A DNA stretch of 64,000 nucleotides from Clitoria ternatea (lineage: Eukaryota; Streptophyta; Magnoliopsida; Fabales; Fabaceae). The notes beneath the pieces are model-generated. The model saw only the letters and a program-made list of their open reading frames with translations. It did no database searches and was not told the origin of the DNA. Each line of letters opens with the position of its first letter. The first letter of the stretch is position 1. Shown here one piece after another: positions 47,937 to 59,763 of this stretch. The translations under genes and the position numbers were made by a program. The stretch spans positions 33,048,501 to 33,112,500 of the forward strand of contig CM075675.1 of assembly GCA_037962975.1 (NCBI GenBank), in the 5' to 3' direction.

Positions 47937-48306
47937 CCAACTTAAGTGCCACACCATAAACCTCGTATATCAATATATATGTATATACATAATAAAACTT
48001 CACACTAAAGTTCAAGATCATTATTTGACATCAAAACATAATTTTCAATTCAGACTAATCAAAGGGCCATACCAAAACTTCATATATTAACTAAAACAAC
48101 ACCATATAGGTGTCCACATCAATCACCACTAGAAATAGATAAAAATTTAATCCGTCTTTGGCATTGTATTGCATCCACCTCCGTGCTCACCATGCAACAT
48201 CATCACCCTGATAGCTCATTAAAAATGGTATTTGGAGAAGTAAGTACCACTCCAAATAGTAAATAGCAAATCTAATAGCACATTAAGTGCAATTTATCAA
48301 AATTAT

Positions 48307-48311
<5 letters not shown>

Positions 48312-48348
<37 letters not shown>
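48312..48348. repeat. AT dinucleotide microsatellite
   Basis: Uninterrupted (AT)n of about 37 bp. Confidence 0.95.
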
Positions 48349-48349
<1 letters not shown>

Positions 48350-49504
48350 ACATATCAAACATCCATAAGATGGCCAATTCGCCTTTGTCATTAATCAAAT
48401 TCATACATCACTAGTTATCATCCAAACTTCCAACACCTATAACATTATCACACCATAATGCATTCCTCACATGTCATGGACTTTTCAAAAATCATATTAT
48501 TTTCAAATGCATAAAAGTATACAGTGCGGATCCGATTCCATGGGTGGAAAATCTAAGTGCCAAGCAAATTAAAGTGTTTATTGAGGATAATGGTCATATA
48601 TGACAAAAAGGAAAAGGGAAGCCACTAGCAACCAAAGTGTCAGACAAACCAAAGTGTCCTAAGAACGGACAACCCTGATATCCACGATGAATCGAAGCAT
48701 CATTAAAATGGATACACTAAAGCAAATCAAAGTGTTGGGTAAGCCATAGTGCCAAAGACAAAATTAGTCCTTAGGGATTTAAAACTCCTTATCAAGAGCA
48801 ACCTCCCACCAGGGCAAGCAACAAAAGACCCTGTAACTCTTGTGCATAAACAAAATGCATATGATGTAATGAACTAATGCAAAAATACATGTAAGTGAAC
48901 TGAAGTGTCATCTCATAATATAAACATCATAGTATAATTCCACTAATCTCAATACTCATTAACTCAATAACCATTACCATTAAAACTCCAAATCAAACTT
49001 ATGGAGCCATCAACACCATAAATAACATAATATCAATCCATCCATATGGCATCTACACCAATCTTTATCAAATATCAACTATCAATAACATTTCTCAAGT
49101 ATCAACAATTCTCATCAATTGTCAACATTAAACAATTTTTAACAACTTATCAACATCAACAATAATTCTCATCAAATATCATTCATCGCCCCATCCAAAC
49201 GAAATGTCACAAAACATATCATTAACAACACCAAATATATATAAATTCATCAATAATATTAATCATTAAATATCAATTATCGACACGTCTAAACTAATGT
49301 AACAAAATACTAAAAATATATATAAACTAAATAAAAATTATAGTTCAGGGTTTAATAAAAAATTTAAAAATTCTAATTATAAATTATTAAATAAAAAATA
49401 AAAAAATTATAAATTAAATATGTATTCGAGTATTACTTAATTAATTAGGATTCTTAATCAGTAATTTTTTAACTTTTATTTAAATATTAAAAAATAAATA
49501 AATT

Positions 49505-49509
49505 ATAAA
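49505..49509. repeat. Target-site duplication of the solo LTR, left copy
   Basis: ATAAA, matched at 50772-50776. Confidence 0.75.
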
Positions 49510-50771
49510 TGTTAGGGAATCCCATTAGGGTCAGGCAGCGGAAACACAAAGGATTCCAAAAAGAATTGCAAACACGTATGTCTCAAAGCATTATGCTAAA
49601 TTAAAGTTTTAGTTAGGGTTTACCTCTTGTAGACGCAGAACAAGTTCCTCGATCGAAGCAATTGTAACTTCGCCCTTAGGAGTCCACACGAGCACTCCCA
49701 CCAGAAAAATAGAGCTCCGAATGCTAGTACGGAAATTTTGTTTTGGTCTAATTTCTGAGCAGCAGCCTATGAGCATCTCATGCTCTATATATAGGCTTAG
49801 GTCTTGACCTGAGCTCTCATTAAACATTGGGCTCCTGACTCATTCTAAACGAGTTAGGCCCAAATAGTTTTATTTTCAGTCCAACTAAAATAAAACTATC
49901 CTCTGGTGGGCTTACTCTATGTGTGTGACCCTATAGGTAAAATATTTGGTTATATTAATAATAAACTATTTTATTATTAATATAAAATAAGAGCGGTATC
50001 TAGCAATACATCATTATGTCTGAATATTATTTATCAATGACATGACCTATAAGTGATAATTATTTTATATATCTATTCCTTTTGTCACGATATCTAATTG
50101 GGCCCAAGGCATGGTTGTCGTCATCCTTGTATGACCCAATTCATTTTACTTGATACCAGAGTAGACTTTATAGAATAAATATCTAATATTTATCCGTCCT
50201 AGCATGGCCATGCATTTCATTAGTCTCACTCCATCAAGTGGCCCATAGATATCACTCCTGTCACATAGGAGAGACAAATTCCATCTACATCACTCACATC
50301 CCTCTACATAATTTATCTATTGCCTAATCACAATCTTTATGGTCATCTTATTACAGATAACGTTTGATTGTATTAAAACAATAAACTCTTTATGTAGGAA
50401 TCGTAGTGACTTCAGGTCGAAGGACTACATACCATTATCACATTGAGAACCGTTTATGACACTTATGTAACGATCCATGCAACATTCTCATGGTGGGTCT
50501 GTCCAGTACAACATTACCCTTAATATGTACCCGTGTAAAGACTTGATATCATATATCCATGATTTGTGAGATCAAATCATCAGTACATTTACACACTAAT
50601 CTTAATGTATTTACATGTCCCCATGTAAATACTTGATTAGGGACTTTTTAGGAATAATTCTCATATGACCTATTATTCCAGGATAAATAGCATTTGTCTA
50701 AAACTGAAAATACTAATTTTATTAATAAGTTAAAATTGATACATTAATAGCTCGTAGAGCATACACCAACA
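49510..50771 (-). mobile_element. Solo LTR, probably Ty1/copia type, minus strand
   Basis: On the plus strand it starts TGTTAGGGAATCCC and ends ATACACCAACA, flanked by ATAAA duplications. The minus-strand orientation is read from the CCCTAACA end, usual before a copia primer-binding site, and from a minus TATA box in 'ctctatatataggc' (about 49785-49798). The 72-codon minus ORF at 49609-49827 lies wholly inside it and is not a gene. No internal region or second LTR is present, so LTR-LTR recombination is likely. Confidence 0.8.
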
Positions 50772-50776
50772 ATAAA
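50772..50776. repeat. Target-site duplication of the solo LTR, right copy
   Basis: ATAAA, identical to 49505-49509. Confidence 0.75.
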
Positions 50777-51390
50777 TTCCTAACTAGAGTTTAAAATTCA
50801 ATAAAAAAATTTAAAGCATGCTATTTATAAATTACAAAACATAAAAATTAGAAACTTACAGATTAAATATGTACTTGAGTATTACATAATTATTTTGGTT
50901 TGTTAATCATAAAATTTTAATTTCTATTTAAAAATTACAAAATAAATAAATTATAAATCTCTAATTAGAGTTTAGGGTTTAATAAAAAAATTAAAAATAT
51001 ATAATTATAATTTACAAAATAAAAATAAAAACTTACAAATTAAATATGTACTTGAGTATTATAATTAATTCAGGTTTCTGGTTATAAATTTTTACTTTGT
51101 ATTTAACAAAATAAATCAATTATAAATTTCTAATTAGAATTTAGGGTTTAATAAAAAATTTAAACATGCTAATTATAAATTACAAAATGAAAGGTAGAAA
51201 CTTGCAAGTTTAATATGTACTTAAATATTATATAATTAATTTAGGTTTGTTGGTCATAAAATTTTTAATTTCTATTTAAAAATTACAAAATAAATCAATT
51301 ATAAATTTCTAATTAGAGTTTAGGAGTGTATAATTTTGAATAATACATGTGTTGTAACTTAGTAGTGCATTGACAATGCATATTTTAATA

Positions 51391-51629
51391 TGGACCATTT
51401 ATGGAAGTATGATAGAGTTATTCTTATAGAAGAGGGTTAAAAAACAAGTTTATTAAAGGGTTAATGAGTTTATTAATAAGACTTCAGAGCAACTTAATTA
51501 CTATTTAAATGGTGGTATAAGGTGTCCATGTGTGAGATGTAGGTGTTAAGATTTTGAGAGAATGTGAGGTAATATTTTACTTGTACAAATTTAGTTTTAA
51601 ACCTAACTACCAGGTTTGGATCGACTATG
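51391..51629 (+). pseudogene. Fragment of CACTA (En/Spm) transposase-associated domain
   Basis: Begins MDHLWKYDRVI at 51391. After frameshifts it continues RVNEFINKTSEQLNYY, then GGIRCPCVRCR and finally YLYKFSFKPNYQVWID, the spacing of the N-terminal transposase-associated zinc domain of plant CACTA elements. At least two frameshifts and several stops are present. The Athila-like LTR starts exactly where the usual His-Gly-Glu would follow. Confidence 0.65.
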
Positions 51630-51855
51630 TGATAGATGTCCAATTTATATATATTTTGCAGTGAAAATAAAGCATAAATTGGACATAATGTGCAATGTTT
51701 GTCATTTTGTAAGCTATATAGAACATAAATTGTGATATAAACATTGTACAAGTTGATTGGTTAATTTTGTTGCAATTCCAGGAAAAATCGAAGAAGAAAG
51801 AAGAAGCAAAAAGAAAAGAAGAAAATCCACTAAGTATAAGCAAAGGAGCTGGGAT

Positions 51856-52390
51856 CCGCTCAAGCGAAGGTCGTCTCGCTTGAGCGACTCAAAGTCGTTT
51901 AGGCCAAATTGAAGGCTCGCTCGGGCGAGAAAGTAATTCAACAGATATAAGTAACAGGGGTAAAATTTGCTTGAGCGAGAAGACATTCGCCAAAGCGAAT
52001 AAAGGCCAGTGAGGAATAATGAAGAAACCGCTCAAGCGAAGGTTGTTCGCTGGAGCGAAATTGTTACAGAATGCAAATATGAAGACCTCGCTCAGGCGAA
52101 ACAATAAAGGTATCAAGCGAATTGCTTCCAGTGAGCTACAATGTTGAAGTCGCTTGAGCGACCCAATTTCGCTCAAGTGAGATTTGTCCAGAATTAAAAA
52201 GAGTGAAACTCGCTGCAAGCGAAATAATGATACATCAAGCGAAATTGGAACAGGGGCTCATCAACTTGGGATTCGCTCAAGCGAAAGTGGTCGCTTGAGC
52301 GAATCAAGCATACAAATTAAGCAGGACGTGAACTTTCTTCATGGTGAAGGATGCATCTCGCTTGAGCGAGACTTAAACTCGCTTGAGCGA
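51856..52390. repeat. Paired palindrome array TCGCT-YR-AGCGA in the Athila-like LTR
   Basis: Seventeen sites of a 12-bp palindrome (arms TCGCT/AGCGA, centre CA or TG). Pairs: 51856/51876, 51967/51987, 52028/52047, 52088/52109, 52150/52169, 52210/52231, 52273/52291, 52358/52379; 51917 is single. Spacing within pairs is 18-21 bp and pairs step by 60-63 bp in most of the array. The array is repeated in the right LTR (57156-57700). Confidence 0.95.
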
Positions 52391-52400
52391 GTTAATGCAT

Positions 52401-52407
52401 TATAAAA
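52401..52407 (+). promoter_or_regulatory. TATA box of the Athila-like LTR
   Basis: TATAAAA eleven bases after the last palindrome; also present in the right LTR at 57710-57716. Confidence 0.7.
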
Positions 52408-53261
52408 AGAAATCAATGTAAAACAGAAAGGAGGTTGGTTATGCATACAGAGTGAGAGAACGTGAGAGACATTTTTCTAGCCTAGGTTTTCTTCTGCTTG
52501 ATTTCACTTGTATTGTAAGATCATGACCACCATGAGTGGCTAATCCTCTCATTTGGGATTGGAGGTAACCAATCAACCTGGATGTACACTTGTATAATAT
52601 TTATGTGATTCATGAGTTGTTTTATGATTCTTTGTCTTCCATTTTATGTTCATTGCCTGAATCTATTTGATCACTAGTTTCTTGATTCAAGTTTTCGTTT
52701 GTTGTTGGAAAATGACTTTCGAAAACGGATATAAATGGAACACTCATTGTGAGTAGATAACCAGGGATGGTATCTAACGTAATGGACGTACAAACAATCG
52801 TTCTTAATGCTGGAATAGATTTGAAACGATCAAGGGATTGACGTTATTAAATCTATTCTTATGGATTTCATAATCAAGGAATTGATATGAATGACTGTGA
52901 TTGTGACGTAAAGAATCATATCGCAAACATTGATTACATGAATATTAACGGTGTATCGGAAGGTGAGAAAGGTGAATCCGATTCCCAAACTCTAAACTCT
53001 GTTATTTCACTTACATTTCTTGTATTGCTTTCATAGATTTATAAATTTATGAAGAGTTGTTTTAATTCATTATCATGAAAACCATAAATCATTTCTGTCG
53101 TAATAGTTTGAAATCGATTTGAAACGATCCGTAGTGGGAACGACATTTGTTCTCTTGAACATATACTACACCGACAAGTGGTATACTTGCCATGAGTCAC
53201 TTTAAAACTGACCATCTGAGTGTTTTGTGAATATATCATACCCAAACAACCAGCAAGTTTT

Positions 53262-53280
53262 TGGCGCCGTCCGCCGCGGA
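53262..53280 (+). other. Primer-binding site of the Athila-like element
   Basis: TGGCGCCGTCCGCCGCGGA shortly after the LTR; the TGGCGCCG start is typical of Athila elements. Confidence 0.8.
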
Positions 53281-53390
53281 TCGAATTTAAATCGAATTCA
53301 ATTATTTCGGTTTGTGAATATAGTACTTGTGAGTAATTTTTTGTTGTTATATCTTTTTCTTTGCTAACCTCTTTGTTGGAAGTTTTGCTT

Positions 53391-54060
53391 ATGGTATTAA
53401 GAAGTCAGGGATCGAAAGAACAGGTTGAAATAGATCTTGAAATCAAGAAGACTTTAAAGAGAAATAAAGCTAAAGCAAAAGCACAACAAGAGGAAGGACA
53501 ATAATCTTCTTCAACTTCATCACCAATATCAACTCCAAAAATAGAAGATATGGAAAGACAACACCAACCACCAAGGCGTACTTTGGGAGATTATGCAAAT
53601 CAACAAGGACCATGATACTTCTCAAGTATTGTGATGCCACAAACAAGGGCCTTGGAGATGAAACCAGCCTTTTTAAGTTTGATAAGTGCTTATCAATTCA
53701 CTGGAATGTCCAATGAAGATCCTTATACTCATTTGGCAACTTTCTATGAATTGGTTGGTACCATGGGTTTTGGCCAGGAGGATATGGAAACTGCATACCT
53801 TCGTTTATTCCTATTTTGATTGGCTGGAAGAGCTAAGGAATGGTTGCAATCACACCCTAATCAGAGTTTGACTAGTTGGTCTGATGTAGAAGAAAAATTT
53901 CTGCACCGTTTCTTTCCTCCATAAGATTCATAAAAGCTAAATCTGATATTTCAATATTTCGTCAAGGAGCTGAGGAACCATTTTGTGAAGCATGGGATCG
54001 CTTTAAATCACTGCTTCGCAAGTGTCCTAATCATGGTTTCGAAGACATTGCTCAATTGAT
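53391..54060 (+). pseudogene. Athila-like gag fragment
   Basis: ATG at 53391 (MVLRSQGSKEQ). The frame has stops near 53502, 53612 and 53817 and a frameshift near 53925. Recognisable gag: YQFTGMSNEDPYTHLATFYEL, LAGRAKEWLQSHP, then FCEAWDRFKSLLRKCPNHGF. It stops after about 220 codons; the zinc knuckle and everything of pol is missing. The junction at about 54060 runs into non-coding DNA in which 'atcatttgtaactctgt' appears twice, 44 bp apart. Confidence 0.8.
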
Positions 54061-54249
54061 ATCATTTGTAACTCTGTGCATTACTAGTTACTCTTCATTG
54101 TGTATCATTTGTAACTCTGTATTATGATATATGTTAATATCAAGACATGATGCATAGTTTGCAACTGTTGTCAATTGTTAATGCCTCATAATTTGCTTGT
54201 CCATAATGCAAATGTTGCATGCTAATCAATTTCAATGTGATTTCAGGCA

Positions 54250-55645
54250 ATGACAAGAACCAAAAATGCACAAGAGATACAGAGGGGGCAGGAACGAGCT
54301 GCTGCACACAAAGATTGTGGAAAAAGGAAGCGCACTGCAGATTCTTCCCCTCCATTGAATCAAAAGTTCAAGACCAAGGAAACCGAAAAGCGATTCCACA
54401 ACATTCACCACTGGATCATACTTCCAGAGCGTCGCGTCGACTTAAGGGAAGGTGAATGTGATGACTTCATGAACATGCTCAAAAAAAGAAAATGGTTGCG
54501 AGTTGCCAATCCTCGGGTTAAATATGACCCTGAAGTGGTGAAGGAATTCTATGCGAACGCTTGGTGGACCGAGGGTGCTATGGACCGAAGAGCTTGGGTT
54601 CGGGGTCATTGGATTTCCTATGATAGAAACACCATCAATGAGCACCTTGGAGATGTATTGTAGTTGGAGGAAGATGAATTATGCACATACGACAGATTGA
54701 AGAAGGAGCGCTATGTGTATTCTGTCCATCAGTTGGAATTTGTTCTATGCCTTCCTGACCACCATTTTCAGAGAGGTGCCAACCAACATCCAACAAGACT
54801 CCTTAGGAAAGACATGAAAATGCTGACAAGGGTGTGGACTGTATTTCTTCTAGCAAATGTGGTTCTGAATGCTCACGTTTCCGATCTTCCTTTACCTAAG
54901 TGTGAGCTCCTTCTTTGCATTTTGGATCCAAGGATATCTGTGGACATTGCACAAATTCTCTCCGATGAAATCTTCCGCTTTGCCCAACAAAATCCAAAGA
55001 CCACCATAGCAGATTCAAAACCCAAAGGCACTCTTGGTTTTCCTGCTTTCATTACAGGTTTGTGTGCATCTCAGGGAGTGAATGTTGACCCTACTACCCT
55101 GATTCGACCTTCCATCGACAAAAAGTTCATTGATCAAAATTGTCGAATTGAGGCATCAGCAAGACCTTTATCCTCCGTACCCCTTCCGGTCTTGACACAA
55201 TCCAAGCCTACATCATCGCCACCTCACATTGAAGCTCCACCACCAATACCACCTCCACCTCCTACCACAGATCCTATCCTTCTTATTCATCTCACTCATA
55301 TCAGTAGCAGCAGGTAGCTCTTAACAGAGCAATCACCTATTTCTACCGTGCCAGCTATTGGAGCCACCCAGCAGGACCCTTCATGCACCCATATGAGTTC
55401 ATTGCCAAAGTTGCTTGGCCTGGGGACAGTCCAACTTTCCCGGAGGAGGAGAGGCCAGCAGCTACAGCTGAAGCTGAGCCGGTAGCACCAACACCACCAC
55501 CCCACCAGCACCATCATCTGAACAGACAAACATACCATCATCTTCAGCACCAGAGTTACAGCCAGCTGTTATACAGGAGCAGCAGGATGCTGAAGATAGA
55601 GAGTTCGAGGAGCAGCTCGATCGCATGGTCACCGACATCTTAATG
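54250..55645 (+). pseudogene. Athila env-like accessory ORF (putative plant transposon protein type)
   Basis: ATG at 54250 (MTRTKNAQEIQRGQ), four bases after a good splice acceptor (TGATTTCAG, ends 54246). The basic N-terminus is followed by a domain with VVKEFYANAWW, WVRGHWISYDRNTINEHLG, LLRKDMKMLTRVWTVFLLAN and PKGTLGFPAFITGLC, the pattern of the plant transposon protein family near PF20167. Breaks: TAG at 54661 and a frameshift near 55290-55380, after which MHPYEFIAKVAWPGD and a Pro/Glu/Ala-rich tail continue to about 55640. No signal peptide or clear membrane segment. It sits where Athila elements carry their post-pol ORF. Confidence 0.75.
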
Positions 55646-56916
55646 TCGTGTGATTGATCGACCTCTGTGGTTCCATTTCATTTTGTCCAATTTATTTACG
55701 TTTATGTTATTTTAAATTCAGCAGTTGTTTCAGTACTTTCGCTTTATGGTTTATAGTTGGCTTTTCATGTTTATGCCTAACTGAATTTTGTTGCATATGC
55801 TAGTTGTTATGTTTAGGTGTGAAATTTTTTTTGATGTATGAAATGTTTTGGAAAAATGAAGAAAGATATAAATTAATCTTAGGATTGCATAAAAGGAAGG
55901 ACAACTAGTTTTGGAAAATATGATAACTCCTTATGAATGCTGAATGAAATCTTTCTAAATCTTGAGTTAGGAATTAGTTCACAATGTTTGAACCCTTTTC
56001 TGTGAAGGTAAAGAAATCAAGACGATTAACCCAGTAAGAGAGTGCAACCTTAAACACCGAGAGTTCATTCATTCTTGTGTAATCTTTCATTGCATAAATT
56101 TCTAGAAAGGATCATTGCTTAGTCAAACATGGACAGGATAGAGGCAAACTTTATGTAGAATAGGTTTAAACAAGAGCCAAAAAGCCAACCTTCAATAGTA
56201 ATCAATCCAATTTTTTCTTTAACCCCATTGAGCCAAAAAGTTTATTTTTCTTTAACCTTAGAACATGCTTGTATAAAAGTTCTGACCCTAATGCATGCTA
56301 AGGACAAGAACAATCTTTTAAGAGGGTTATGTGAATAACTTGGCTATAACTGTCAAAAGGAAAGGAAAAATTGGAAAATAAAATAAAATCCTCTTAGAAA
56401 TGTCAAAGAACAAACAAAAGTAAGGAGGAATACAAAGAAGAATTCAATGGCTCAAGTGAAGAAAGAATGAGAAAACAAAAGCCAAGGCTAAGAAATTTGA
56501 TTGTCCTTAGTATGTTCTTTGCATTCCAAAGAAAAAACCAATAAGTTTCTTGTAAGCCTGGCCAAGTTACAACCTACTAAAGACCTTTTGATCCATGTTT
56601 GTTTGAGTAATTATCTTATGTAGTGAAATGAAATGCAATGATTGAATAACAATTGATCAATGATATAGAGAGCAAACACTCACCTGGAAGGTATAAATAG
56701 AGAAGGTTTCTTATTTTTACAGCAGAGTGGTTACTTACAATTGTGTATCACATTTCAAACCTAGAATTTGGTTAGCTAAATTGAAGCATGATTAAGGACT
56801 TATCATTTGTAAATAGTGAAAAGTTGTCCTTCATTTTATTTGTAGTTGTGATTAATTAAGATCTTTGTTTCACTTAGCTTTCTCTTGACCATTTGCTTGA
56901 GGACAAGCAAAGTTCT
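55646..56916 (+). other. Athila 3' non-coding region
   Basis: No ORF. Runs from the env-like stop to the sequence 'tgaggacaagcaaagttc', typical of the stretch before an Athila polypurine tract. Confidence 0.75.
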
Positions 56917-56930
56917 AGGTTGGGGAGAGT
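56917..56930 (+). other. Polypurine tract of the Athila-like element
   Basis: 'aggttggggagagt' immediately before the right LTR TGATAG. Confidence 0.75.
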
Positions 56931-57737
56931 TGATAGATGTCCAATTTATATATATTTTGTAGTGAAAATGAAGCATAAATTGGACATAATGTGCAATATT
57001 TGTCATTTTGTAAGCTATATAGAACATAAATTATGATATAAACATTGTACAAGTTGATTGGTTAATTTTGTTGCAATTCTAGGAAAAATCGAAGAAGAAA
57101 GAAGAAGGAAAAAGAAAAGAAGAAAATCCACTAAGTATAAGCAAAGGAGCTGGGATCCTCTCAAGCGAAGGTCGTCTCGCTTGAGCGACTCAGTCGCTTA
57201 GGCCAAATTGAAGGCTCGCTTGGGCGAGAAAGTAATTCAACAGATGAAAGTAACAGGGGCAAAATTTTCTTGAGCGAGAAGACATTCGCCAAAGCGAATA
57301 AAGGCCAGTGAGGAATAATGAAGAAACCGCTCAAGCAAAGGTTGTTCGCTGGAGCGAAATTGTTACAGAATGCAAACATGAAGACCTCGCTCAGGCAAAA
57401 TAATAAAGGTATCAAGCGAAATGCTTCCAGTGAGCTACAATGTTGAAGTCGCTTGAGCGACCCAATTTCGCTCAAGCGAGATTTGTCCAGAATTAAAAAG
57501 AGTAAAACTCGCTGCAAGCGAAATAATGATACATCAAGCGAAATTGGAACAGGGGCTCATTAACTTGGGATTCGCTCAAGCGAAAGTGGTCGCTTGAGCG
57601 AATCAAGCATACAAATTAAGCAGGACGTGAACTTTCTTCATGGTGAAGGATGCATCTCGGTTGAGCGAGACTTAAACTCGCTTGAGCGAGTTAATGCATT
57701 ATAAAAAGAAATCAACATAAATGTGGAAAGGAGGTTG
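56931..57737 (+). repeat. 3' LTR of the Athila-like element, truncated
   Basis: Matches 51630-52436 through 'aaaggaggttg', then switches to unrelated sequence, so the last half of the LTR is lost. No target duplication can be tested. Confidence 0.88.
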
Positions 57738-59763
57738 ACTTGTTCAATGTTAATGTGGAACCACATCCCAAGGAAAACAACGCAAAGGTAGTCTCAAAAT
57801 TAATTTATACTCATTTATATATTTTTTTAATTCTTAACATATTTTTAGATAGCTAATAGAGGAGATAATCATCGGAAGGATAAGCTATCGATACTTGGTG
57901 GCCTCAAGAGTAAGTTCAAGAAGATGATTAGACCAAGTTATTCACATCAATGCATAAATTCTACTATTGCCATTAGAGGTAGGAAAGAGCCTATCATCCA
58001 GATGATCCAGACTCCTAGATGGAGAGAGACACAGAAGACACTCGAGATGTTGATGATGTCCTAGCTGAGAGCTCAAACTTAGACAGTGATAGGGGTCAGG
58101 AGCATTGGCAAAGTTAACTCCAATAACAGGATAAGGTCGTTGGGGATTCAGGTGCTCGTACTTCACACCCGTGGATGTTTTAAGGGTCTACCTTCATAGC
58201 AAGGCTTCTTTTTAAAATGATGTCTCTAGGAAGGTTATTCTTATCCATATAAAAGGGTAATTCTTTTAAATATATGCATTTTAAATTTAATATTTAGTAT
58301 AATTTTACTTTTAAGACTGACAATTATTTATTTTGAAGTGTTTCTTTCAAACTAAAGAATGAAGGTACTTTCAAGTTGCGAAATGTCATTCAATTGCACT
58401 TCAATGGGCCATTGGAAGGATTGGAGGTCCATTCATAAGGATGATATTGAATTATGGTGGAGGAAGTGGTTGCTAAGTTACTTTTATTTTTTATTTGTTA
58501 ATGTTTATAAAGTTTTATATATTGTTTGTCAATTGTAAGAGGATATAACATTCGCGCATAGGGACAGGGATGCGATGAAGCTCACGTTCACGAAAGTTGG
58601 GAGGGCACGCCTCAGTGACATATTGGGGAAGACCCATATAGTTGGCCTTGATGGTTAGACCCATACTCGTTGAATGGGATAATCTCAATTATAAGGTGAT
58701 CTAAGAGCGTAATAGGCGCAACTATAGTATCAATAAGGATTGTACCGCGTGCACCATGGGTACTCGATCATATGCCTACATTGTCGAATTGACAGTAAGT
58801 TATTTATCCCTTTATTTATTTTTTATAGTATAATTTAATACACATTTAATTGTTTAACTTTTTTTAAGAAAGGATACACAGTCGTTCTATCAGGCCAACT
58901 GACTTATTTCTGGTGACTCACTAGAAATAATTAGGAAGGGCGAATTTCGTTGATAAGCGCTCGTGTTAGACTATCGTAAGTTATAGTAAATAGTTAAATT
59001 TAATCCTATTTCAAATTTAGATAACTCTACATTATTCAATTTTTTTAATGTATTAATGAGCAGAAGGAATGGAATAGGAGCCTAGCTGAGGATTTAGCTC
59101 TACGCAAAGATTGTTGGTGGGAGACACCATGGTCGCCTTTATGGCATTGTCTCCTTAGCCTTCAACATTCATCAGGGGTCATCCTTGATGATGTAACCCT
59201 CCTCTTGCATTAGTTCTAAGTCCGCGCATACAAATTTAAAGGTGGCATGCCCTTAGGAGGAGTTGCATGACTCAAAGGGTCAGTTAGCACAGATGCATGG
59301 GTTGTAGAGCTAGTTTCCCCAACTACAAGCCCATATGGCCAGCCTGGCTTAAGCCCAACATGGTGGGTTATTCAGAGGTAGTCATCAGCATTATGATTCC
59401 CGCGATGACTAGTCTGTCTTGGAGGAGATTCACCACCAACGTCAAGTTAAGTGTCACTGACTCCACCGTTAGGGGCCTTAGTAACAGTCGACTCTTCGAG
59501 GCCCACCCTAGACCTAACAACGTCCCCCTCCCGACCTACATCCGCTCTTACCAGGACACTGATTTAGTTTATTAAATTTTTTGTTTTACCTATATTTTTT
59601 TAAAACATTTTATATAAATATTTTTTATTTCTTTTTATTTAGTGTATTTTATTTTTTTAGTATTATTCTCATGTACTAATAATAATAATTAATAATTAAT
59701 AATAATTATTATTATAATAAATAATTATAATTATAATTATAATTATCATAATAAAAGAAAGAA
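57738..59763. other. Unassigned, possibly decayed transposon DNA
   Basis: Scattered codon-like stretches (for example KLTFTKVGRARLSDILG-like near 58575-58625 and a 92-codon ORF at 59297-59575) hint at a decayed coding element, possibly the DNA transposon broken at 51629, but no frame is sustained. 59660-59755 is TAAT/ATTA simple repeat. Confidence 0.35.
59660..59755. repeat. TAA/TTA simple repeat
   Basis: Runs of 'aataattaataattaataat' and 'attataattataatt', self-complementary, ending just before the second Tat LTR. Confidence 0.9.

Larger units (their letters stand above)
45806..49319. other. AT-rich unassigned DNA with microsatellites
   Basis: No gene. Contains a roughly 115-bp direct duplication (about 46505-46620 and 46621-46735, sharing 'gtcaaaatactcacc' and 'tcttctaactc'), (AT)n at 47868-47936 and 48312-48348, and a stretch at 48560-48760 with repeated 'accaaagtgtc' / 'aatcaaagtgtt'. 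The 94-codon ORF at 47499-47783 has no recognised motif. Confidence 0.5.
49320..51335. repeat. About 175-bp AT-rich tandem repeat, split by a solo LTR
   Basis: The landmark 'taaatatgta(c/t)t(t/c)gag' recurs at 49415, 50864, 51041 and about 51211. With the LTR removed the steps are about 182, 177 and 170 bp. Each unit also has 'attagagtttagggtttaat' and 'aaattacaaaataaat'. About four and a half units remain. Confidence 0.8.
51630..53255 (+). repeat. 5' LTR of the Athila-like element
   Basis: TGATAGATGTCC... to ...CAACCAGCA, 1626 bp. A palindrome array (51856-52390) is followed at once by TATAAAA at 52401. The downstream part (about 52440-53255) is not repeated in the right LTR, which stops at 57737. 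Confidence 0.9.
51630..57737 (+). mobile_element. Pol-less Athila-like Ty3/gypsy element, right LTR truncated
   Basis: The left LTR is 1626 bp; a TGGCGCC-type primer-binding site follows, then a gag fragment, then directly an env-like ORF, a 1.3-kb non-coding tail, a polypurine tract and the first 807 bp of the right LTR. Protease, RT, RNase H and integrase are absent. The shared LTR parts differ by roughly 3% by eye. It could only have moved with help from a full element, or pol was deleted after insertion. Confidence 0.85.

Noticed and set aside
49609..49827. 72-codon minus-strand ORF as a small gene
   Set aside because: It lies wholly within the solo LTR.
59297..59575. 92-codon ORF as a host gene
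   Set aside because: No recognised domain, no sustained frame around it, and it lies in transposon-like debris.
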